A stretch of 10,438 bases of DNA from a bacterium (GTDB lineage Bacteria; UBA9089; CG2-30-40-21; SBAY01). Location: the NCBI GenBank assembly GCA_040757115.1, contig JBFLYA010000134.1:1-10438 (forward strand), written 5' to 3'. Both the position numbers and the translations under genes were made by a program. Shown here one piece after another: positions 6,645 through 10,438 of this stretch. The first letter of the stretch is position 1, and each line of letters begins with the position of its first letter. Under the pieces are notes generated by a model, which saw only the letters and a program-made list of their open reading frames with translations, made no database searches and was not told where the DNA came from.

Positions 6645-7718
6645 ATGAAAGATTTATTAAAAAAAATTACAGATGTCCCTAAAGTATCAGGAAGTGAAGA
6701 TGAAATCAGGAATATTATCGTTAACGAGATAAAAGAGTATGTTGATACAATTGAGATTGATAAATTCGGTAATATTATATCAATCATAAAAGGAGATAAA
6801 AAACCAAAAGTAATGTTAGCGGCTCATATGGATGAAATTGGATTAATGGTAAAATTTATAGATGAAAAAGGGTTTATCCGATTTATTCCAATTGGTGGGA
6901 TTAATGATCAAATGTTACTTAATCAAAGAATAACTATTAAAACCTTAAAAGGGTATATTCCTGGAGTAATAGGTTCGAGGCCTCCACATTTAATGGATGA
7001 AGAAGAAAAAAAGAAATTAATAACTTATGATAAGATGTATATTGATGTCGGAGCAAAAAATTATGATGATGTTCTAAAAATGGGTATTCAAAAAGGTGAT
7101 TCAATCTTTTTTACGCGTATATTTACTGAATTAGCCAATAACAATATCTCGGCTATGTCACTTGATAATAGTGTAGGGTGTACTATTCTTATAAGTCTGA
7201 TAAAAAATTTAAAAAAAGTCCCGGCTGAATTATATATTGTTTTCACTACCCAGGAAGAGGTTGGTTTAAAAGGAGCTACTGTCTGTAGTTACAGTATTAA
7301 TCCAGATGTTGCCTTAGCCGTAGATATTGAGATTGCAGGTGACTACCCGGAGATAAAAAAAGAAGAAGCAGACAGTGAAATAGGTAAAGGGACTTCATTT
7401 GTAATGTCTGATGCTTTAGGTAGGGGATTAATTATTCATCCTCAAGTTAAAAAATGGTTACTTGATACTGCTAAAGATTTGAATATTCCCTATCAACTAC
7501 ATGTTGGTGGAAAAGGTGGGACAACTGATGCCTCAAGCATTCGCTTAGCCAGAGAAGGAATTCCAACAGGGGCGGTTTCTGTTCCAATACGCTATGCTCA
7601 TACTCCTATTGAAGTTGTTAATTTAATAGATATGGAAAACACGATGACTTTTCTAAAATTTGCTATAGAAAAGGTAAATAAATATTTTCCAGCTGTGCAA
7701 TTAGAAATAAAAGGATAA
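6645..7718 (+). CDS. M42 family metallopeptidase (glutamyl/deblocking aminopeptidase type)
   Basis: This 357-aa cytosolic aminopeptidase belongs to the family that forms large tetrahedral TET complexes and trims peptides. The two-zinc site is intact: AAHMDEIG with His61 and catalytic Asp63, SLDNSVGC with bridging Asp174, TTQEEVGLKGA with catalytic Glu204 and ligand Glu205, VDIEIAGD with Asp227, and RYAHTP with His319. GGKGGTTDASSI (288-299) is also typical. M42 proteins have sometimes been annotated as endoglucanase/cellulase M, which is not supported here. Shine-Dalgarno AAGGAGG lies four bases before the ATG, and the 12-base gap to the Nif3-like gene implies co-transcription. It converges with mltG across a repeat-filled gap. 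Confidence 0.94.
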   Translation: MKDLLKKITDVPKVSGSEDEIRNIIVNEIKEYVDTIEIDKFGNIISIIKGDKKPKVMLAAHMDEIGLMVKFIDEKGFIRFIPIGGINDQMLLNQRITIKTLKGYIPGVIGSRPPHLMDEEEKKKLITYDKMYIDVGAKNYDDVLKMGIQKGDSIFFTRIFTELANNNISAMSLDNSVGCTILISLIKNLKKVPAELYIVFTTQEEVGLKGATVCSYSINPDVALAVDIEIAGDYPEIKKEEADSEIGKGTSFVMSDALGRGLIIHPQVKKWLLDTAKDLNIPYQLHVGGKGGTTDASSIRLAREGIPTGAVSVPIRYAHTPIEVVNLIDMENTMTFLKFAIEKVNKYFPAVQLEIKG

Positions 7719-7722
7719 TTGA

Positions 7723-7884
7723 TTGTAAGCGTTCAGCCATCAGGTATCAGCAATCAGTTAACATCCAGGAAATCAGGATAGTAACCAATCCTACAATTTT
7801 GCGTAAAGGGTGTCTATGTGTCTGGTAGTCTATGTAACCCAGACACTTAGACACCCAGATACCAGACTACCTGAACGGTTACAA
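7723..7884. repeat. Nested foldback repeat in the convergent gap
   Basis: TTGTAAGCGTTCAG (7723-7736) pairs with CTGAACGGTTACAA (7871-7884) with one mismatch. Inside it, GGGTGTCTATGTGTCTGG (7808-7825) pairs with CCAGACACTTAGACACCC (7839-7856) with one mismatch. The 13-mer TTGTAAGCGTTCA is also found at 3142-3154 inside the large foldback element, which marks it as a dispersed repeat. No gene is supported in 7719-8070. The inner hairpin could stop transcription from both sides, but no clear T tract follows. Confidence 0.72.
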
Positions 7885-7911
7885 TTGATTAAACAGATTA
7901 CATTTTTTATT

Positions 7912-7973
7912 GTAAGCGGATTGAGCGGATTTTTTTTATTTCTTTTTCCGCTAAATCCGTTAAATCCGCTTAC
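7912..7973. repeat. GCGGATT/AATCCGC hairpin, possible bidirectional terminator
   Basis: The 21 bases at 7912-7932 (GTAAGCGGATTGAGCGGATT and one more) pair with 7953-7973 with two mismatches, one a G-U wobble. The loop is T-rich. Partly decayed copies of CCGCTTAC continue to about 8008. Lying between the convergent M42 and mltG genes, it is well placed to block read-through, though it is built like a repeat rather than a compact intrinsic terminator. Nothing else is seen up to the mltG stop. Confidence 0.65.
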
Positions 7974-8070
7974 TAAATCCACCCGCTTACTATTAAAAAT
8001 CTGCTTACTTAATTTTCTACCTGCACAGGTCAAACAAGTTACTACTCATCAACTTATTTTCCTTGTTAAC

Positions 8071-9072
8071 CTATTTCCTATTAAATTGCAATTGATATTT
8101 TAACACGGCCTCATTATGTTCTTTAAGTGTTGTTGAGAACTTATGCATGCCGTTGTTCATCGAGACAAAATATAAATAATCTACTCTGGCTGGATACAAA
8201 GCAGATTTAATCGCAGATAATCCTGGATTTGCAATGGGACCCGGCGGCAATCCCTTATATCGGTAAGTATTGTAAGGTGAATCAATTTTCAGATCTTCTT
8301 TCTTCAAATTTCCATTAAAACGCTCCCCAAGGGCATAAATTACTGTTGGGTCACTCTTAAGTGGCATCCCTGTTTTTAAACGATTATGAAAGACAGCAGA
8401 AATAAGATGTCTTTCAGATACAGCCTTTGTTTCCTTTTCGATAATCGAGGCTAAAGTAAGCACTCGATGAAAAGAAAGACCAATTTGACTTGCCTGGTCT
8501 TTATCTTCAGAGGTAATTACTTTATTCAATTGGGAAACCATCAATCTGATTATCTCCTCTTCAGTAGTTCCTTTAAGGATATAATATGTTTCCGGGAACA
8601 AGTAACCTTCCAAACTTTGGGCATAAATGCCTAAGTTAAAAATAAACTTTTCATCTTTAGTTATCTGAATAAATCTTTCTCTATTGACAAAGCCTTTTTT
8701 TGCCAAAAGGTCAGCTATCTGAAAGATATTGTATCCCTCAGGGACGGCGAAGCAGGTTTTAAGGCAGTCGCCACGAACTAATTTTGAGATAATCTCAGGC
8801 ATATTCATCGCCGGTGTAAGTTCATATTCTCCTGCCTTAATCTTATCCGCGAATTTTATTACCCTTATTAGCCACTCAAAGACAAGGGCATCACGAATTA
8901 CCCCTTCTGCCCTTAGAACTTTAGTAATCTCCTTTAATCCTATACCCTTACGAATATTAACTGTTTTAATTACAGAAGAAGATTTATTTACCGGGACATA
9001 AATCTGGTAGAAAACTATTATTGGAAGAACCAAAATTATAGTAAGAATAAACAATAATATTTTTTTAATCAT
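8071..9072 (-). CDS. mltG: Endolytic murein transglycosylase MltG (YceG-like)
   Basis: This 333-aa inner-membrane lytic transglycosylase cuts nascent peptidoglycan strands and is thought to set glycan length by ending synthesis. It has a single N-terminal membrane anchor (about 4-24), a LysM-like region (about 35-105), then the YceG catalytic domain. The catalytic Glu is Glu212 in LASIIEKET (207-215). Other family motifs are PEGYNIFQIA (111-120), LEGYLFPETY (154-163), FHNRL (228-232), PLKSDPTVIYALG (237-249), SPYNTY (265-270) and GLPPGPIANPG (274-284). The start at 9072 has CAGGAGA five bases upstream and gives a proper anchor; an in-frame upstream ATG at 9132 lies within repeat sequence and is rejected. 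With FtsEX and the EnvC-like protein it gives the window a cell-wall theme. Confidence 0.95.
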   Translation of the reverse strand: MIKKILLFILTIILVLPIIVFYQIYVPVNKSSSVIKTVNIRKGIGLKEITKVLRAEGVIRDALVFEWLIRVIKFADKIKAGEYELTPAMNMPEIISKLVRGDCLKTCFAVPEGYNIFQIADLLAKKGFVNRERFIQITKDEKFIFNLGIYAQSLEGYLFPETYYILKGTTEEEIIRLMVSQLNKVITSEDKDQASQIGLSFHRVLTLASIIEKETKAVSERHLISAVFHNRLKTGMPLKSDPTVIYALGERFNGNLKKEDLKIDSPYNTYRYKGLPPGPIANPGLSAIKSALYPARVDYLYFVSMNNGMHKFSTTLKEHNEAVLKYQLQFNRK

Positions 9073-9092
9073 TGGTATCTCCTGAAAATAAG

Positions 9093-9119
9093 GAAGTAGA
9101 AAGTAGAGAGTAGAAAGTA
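9093..9119. repeat. Short tandem AGTAGAAAGTAGAGAG repeat
   Basis: A purine-rich tandem of AAGTAGA/GAGTAGA units lies just upstream of the mltG ribosome binding site. On the mltG strand it reads as a pyrimidine-rich CTACTTTCTACTCTC run ending near TTATTTTCAGGAGA. Its position parallels the CTAATCTCTAATT run before the same TTTTCAGGAGA module in front of ftsE. Confidence 0.6.
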
Positions 9120-9156
9120 AAGAAAACATCACTCCTCACGCCTATTTCCTACCACT

Positions 9157-9207
9157 ATTTTCATCCTCCTTTGTGCCCACTCCCTGTGGGCATGAGCGTT
9201 TCTCCTG
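9157..9207 (-). repeat. 51-bp direct repeat, copy 1 (hairpin with embedded SD signals)
   Basis: This is identical to 9297-9347 except for one base (9186 G versus 9326 C), with a spacing of exactly 140. On the minus strand it runs from CAGGAGAAACGCTCATG through the hairpin TGCCCACAGGGAGTGGGCA (seven-base stem, five-base loop) to AAAGGAGGATGAAAAT. It therefore contains two strong Shine-Dalgarno-like sequences around a stem-loop. I do not recognise it as a known riboswitch. Confidence 0.85.
9161..9193 (-). other. Possible 10-codon leader ORF in repeat copy 1
   Basis: AGGAGA, a seven-base spacer and ATG open a reading frame MPTGSGHKGG with a TGA stop that overlaps a second ATG (ATGA) after AAAGGAGG. 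The same frame in copy 2 reads MPRGSGHKGG. The ribosome binding site is well spaced, but the only difference between copies changes an amino acid, so selection on the peptide is not shown. Translation is speculative. Confidence 0.25.
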
Positions 9208-9309
9208 AAAATAGTTAATTAGAGATTAGAGAATTAGTGAATTAGAACCTGCAGTCTTGCTAATCTCTAATCTCCAATCTCTAATCTCTATGCCCGATTT
9301 TCATCCTCC
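9201..9309 (-). repeat. Dispersed repeat copy B, inverted relative to the ftsE upstream copy
   Basis: On the minus strand this matches 111-203: GATGAAAAT, GCATAGAGATTAG, an expanded AGATTGGAGATTAGAGATTAG-like tandem, then TGCAGGTTCTAATTCACTAA, CTAATCTCTAATTAACTA and TTTTCAGGAGA. It is joined at both ends to the 51-bp direct repeats, so the yajC-mltG gap is an alternating array of two repeat modules. Confidence 0.82.
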
Positions 9310-9347
9310 TTTGTGCCCACTCCCTCTGGGCATGAGCGTTTCTCCTG
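9297..9347 (-). repeat. 51-bp direct repeat, copy 2
   Basis: The second copy of the 51-bp module begins 12 bases past the yajC stop. Its hairpin TGCCCAGAGGGAGTGGGCA has a six-base stem because of the single substitution. It contains the 10-codon frame MPRGSGHKGG at 9301-9333 with the same AGGAGA at 9341-9346. Confidence 0.85.
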
Positions 9348-9358
9348 CAAAAGGTTTT

Positions 9359-9715
9359 TCAGGATTTCTTCTGGTCAGATTTTTCTTCTGGTTGTTTTGA
9401 GGCAATAGCGGATTTTAACATCTCTATTTTCAGGTCTTTATCGCCTATGCGTAAAATAATAGTATTGTCTTTGATATCAAATATTGTGCCCAAAATTCCA
9501 CTTGAGGAAATTACCTTATCCCCTTTTTTTAAATTAGCCAACATTTCCTGGTGTGCTTTTTTTTCCTTTTGTTGTGGTCGGATAAGCAAAAACCAGAATA
9601 TACCAAAGATGAGAATAAGCGGGAGAAAGGAAGATATAGCACCAGCTGTTGAAGGAGGTGTTGTTACCTCTGGTGATGCCTGAGCCGCTAATAAAAAATT
9701 TACTACTAAATTCAT
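9359..9715 (-). CDS. yajC: Preprotein translocase subunit YajC
   Basis: This is a small accessory membrane protein of the Sec holotranslocon, which with SecDF associates with SecYEG at the inner membrane. The 118 aa comprise a short N-terminus, one membrane helix (about 28-45, SFLPLILIFGIFWFLLI), the diagnostic RPQQKEKKAHQEML (46-59), then the small domain NLKKGDKVISSSGILGTI (61-78) and a charged tail. The GDKV-SSGI-GTI pattern is typical of the family. The Shine-Dalgarno is AAAGGAG about 12 bases before the ATG, longer than usual. It runs in the same direction as mltG but with a 286-bp repeat-filled gap. secD/secF, its usual neighbours, are absent from the window. Confidence 0.95.
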   Translation of the reverse strand: MNLVVNFLLAAQASPEVTTPPSTAGAISSFLPLILIFGIFWFLLIRPQQKEKKAHQEMLANLKKGDKVISSSGILGTIFDIKDNTIILRIGDKDLKIEMLKSAIASKQPEEKSDQKKS

Positions 9716-9716
9716 C

Positions 9717-9767
9717 TTAATACTTGTCTCCTTTCTTTTGGTAAGAACAGCCTTTCACGAAATTCAT
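9717..9767 (-). other. Possible 16-codon upstream ORF before yajC
   Basis: The frame MNFVKGCSYQKKGDKY ends with TAA one base before the yajC ATG, and yajC's AAAGGAG lies inside it, an arrangement suited to translational coupling. However, the AAGGAG in front of its ATG is only two bases away, too close for a good start, and the first codons merely resemble the yajC start (MNFV/MNLV). Low confidence. Confidence 0.22.
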
Positions 9768-9857
9768 AGCTCCTTGATTAACAAGAAGTTACAAATACGC
9801 TTTTTTCTTATTGCCCTCCTACTATATAACTCCTTGATTTCAAAAGAGTTGCAAATG
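9766..9857 (-). repeat. Two hairpin units 60 bp apart in the yajC leader
   Basis: The units at 9766-9796 and 9826-9856 match at about 24 of 31 positions (plus-strand consensus ATARCTCCTTGATT, then AGTTRCAAAT). Each can fold on itself: AACTTCTTG with CAAGGAGCT (with wobble), and AACTC/TTTTG with CAAGGAGTT. On the yajC strand the AAGGAG of each unit would be in the stem. TTGACA occurs just upstream on the minus strand, but no matching -10 was found. Confidence 0.5.
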
Positions 9858-9883
9858 TCAATTTCTTGCTTTTTTTTGATTTT

Positions 9884-9904
9884 CACCCCTTTTAAATAGG
9901 GGTG
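9884..9904. repeat. Hairpin CACCCCT/AGGGGTG
   Basis: A perfect seven-base stem (9884-9890 with 9898-9904) encloses the loop TTTAAAT. Nearby, ATTGCCCTCC (9810-9819) and GGAGGGCAAT (9904-9913) form a perfect ten-base inverted repeat across about 84 bases. No proper T tract follows on either strand, so a terminator is not claimed. It lies in the 261-bp gap between the DUF559 remnant and yajC. Confidence 0.5.
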
Positions 9905-9970
9905 GAGGGCAATTTTACTTTTTTCCCTCTACCCACAGGGGGCTACACTTACCCCGGGTTTGCAGGCAAT

Positions 9971-10003
9971 TCCCCCTTAATAAAGGGGGTTAGGGGGTTG
10001 TAA
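9971..10003. repeat. C-rich palindromic repeat R1 (3' flank of the DUF559 gene)
   Basis: CCCCCTTAATAAAGGGGG (9972-9989) is a near-palindrome followed by TTAGGGGGTTGTAA. Positions 9980-10003 are the exact reverse complement of 10387-10410 and of 10415-10438. On the minus strand R1 supplies the last codons (QPPNPLY) and the TAA of the DUF559 frame. Confidence 0.9.
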
Positions 10004-10360
10004 TTGTTCAATCCATCCTTCAATTGCCCTTAAAACATTGTCTATATCTTTCTTTACATCACTATCATTGAATCTTATGAGAGTTAAACCCATAGACTTT
10101 AATTTCCATCCCCCTTAATAAAGGGGGCATAGGGGGTTGTTTCTTTCCATATCGTACTCAAATCTACTCTCGTTGTGGGTTTCTCCATCAATTTCAATTA
10201 CCAGTTTTAGTCTACTACAATAAAAATCAACAATATACTCCCCAATAGGCTTTTGTCTCATAAACTGATAGCCATTCATCTTTCTGCTTCTCAAATACTT
10301 CCAAAGCAATACTTCGGATAAAACCCCTTGCTTTCTAAGTTCTCTGGCGTAAGTTTTCAA
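9977..10360 (-). pseudogene. DUF559 endonuclease-domain gene, interrupted by a palindromic repeat
   Basis: The minus-strand frame encodes a DUF559 protein, a family with a Vsr/PD-(D/E)xK-like nuclease fold. Residues 1-73 (from a TTG at 10360) show the family pattern: YARELRKQGVLSEVLLWKYL (4-23), GYQFMRQKPIGEYIVDFYC (30-48, Asp45) and LVIEIDGETH (53-62, Glu56, Asp58). At codon 82 a TAA (10115-10117) stops the frame, but the same frame resumes with WKLKSMGLTLIRF and continues to IEGWIEQLQPPNPLY and a TAA at 9977-9979. The break is exactly the C-rich repeat at 10109-10141; removing about 30-33 bases restores a protein of about 116 aa, normal for the family. The frame also extends upstream as KKIHYNPK with no standard start before a stop in the flanking repeat, so the start is damaged too or is non-canonical. 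An 81-aa truncated product is possible but would lack the C-terminal helices. Confidence 0.85.
10109..10141. repeat. C-rich palindromic repeat R2 inserted in the DUF559 frame
   Basis: This has the same layout as R1 (CCCCCTTAATAAAGGGGG, then CATAGGGGGTTGT instead of TTAGGGGGTTGT) and the same orientation. On the minus strand it is read as NNPLCPLY, TAA, GG. The length is a multiple of three, so the downstream gene part remains in frame after the stop. Confidence 0.9.
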
Positions 10361-10384
10361 TTTCGGATTGTAATGAATCTTCTT

Positions 10385-10438
10385 ACTTACAACCCCCTAA
10401 CCCCCTTTATATACTTACAACCCCCTAACCCCCTTTAT
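10385..10438. repeat. Tandem C-rich repeats R3 and R4 (5' flank of the DUF559 gene)
   Basis: Two units of 28-base period (10385-10412 and 10413-10438, the latter cut by the window end) each contain ACAACCCCCTAACCCCCTTT. They are in inverted orientation to R1 and R2, so the gene is bracketed by perfect 24-base inverted repeats. More units may follow beyond the window. Confidence 0.9.

Noticed and set aside
6645-7718. Endoglucanase/cellulase M annotation for the M42 gene
   Set aside because: All M42 metal and catalytic residues are present and there are no glycosidase features; the cellulase label is a historic transfer.
7810-8103. Open frame of 97 codons on the plus strand in the convergent gap
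   Set aside because: It is composed of the hairpin repeats and runs into the end of mltG on the other strand; it has no ribosome binding site and no protein-like pattern.
9073-9132. N-terminal extension of mltG from an ATG at 9132
   Set aside because: The extra 20 residues come from tandem repeat sequence, and the ATG at 9072 has a well-spaced CAGGAGA and begins a normal membrane anchor.
9971-10438. CRISPR-like array from the repeated C-rich units
   Set aside because: Units are palindromic, in both orientations, unevenly spaced and flank or interrupt a gene; there are no spacers of constant length and no cas genes.

Overview
The window is AT-rich bacterial chromosome with strong AAGGAGG-type ribosome binding sites and compact genes. 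The intergenic gaps are unusually full of short palindromic and tandem repeats. The gene set (FtsEX, a LytM-domain EnvC-like protein, YajC, MltG) suggests a Gram-negative-type cell with septal peptidoglycan remodelling. The repeat-filled gaps look like those of uncultured candidate-phylum bacteria, but the sequence alone does not identify the taxon.

Layout, plus strand. Positions 208-2983 hold ftsE, ftsX (overlapping by 4 bases) and an EnvC-like coiled-coil/M23 protein, a cell-division module in which an ABC-type complex would control cell-wall hydrolysis. Positions 2984-3464 hold no gene; they are filled by a foldback element of about 446 bp. Next come an unrecognised 181-aa soluble protein, a UbiA-family membrane transferase most like decaprenyl-phosphate phosphoribosyltransferase, and two adjacent SMR/ArnE-like four-helix proteins. 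Together the transferase and SMR pair suggest synthesis and flipping of a polyprenyl-phosphate-linked pentose. A Nif3-like metal protein and an M42 aminopeptidase follow in a tight pair (5877-7718).

A 352-bp convergent gap (7719-8070) contains two large hairpin structures. Beyond it the minus strand carries mltG (8071-9072) and yajC (9359-9715). They are separated by 286 bp built from a 51-bp direct repeat and an inverted copy of the repeat that precedes ftsE, about 9 kb away.

The right end (9971-10438) holds a DUF559 (Vsr-like fold) endonuclease gene bracketed by perfect 24-bp inverted repeats, with a further inverted-repeat copy in tandem outside. The gene is interrupted by a related C-rich repeat that adds an in-frame stop. 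This is the most system-like feature in the window: a small nuclease gene associated with dispersing palindromic repeats.

Other points of interest are a near-consensus promoter that would make a leaderless mRNA for the UbiA-family gene, and repeats that end exactly at, or donate, the Shine-Dalgarno sequence of the next gene (ftsE, envC-like, second SMR gene). No rRNA, tRNA, CRISPR array or complete transposase gene was found.
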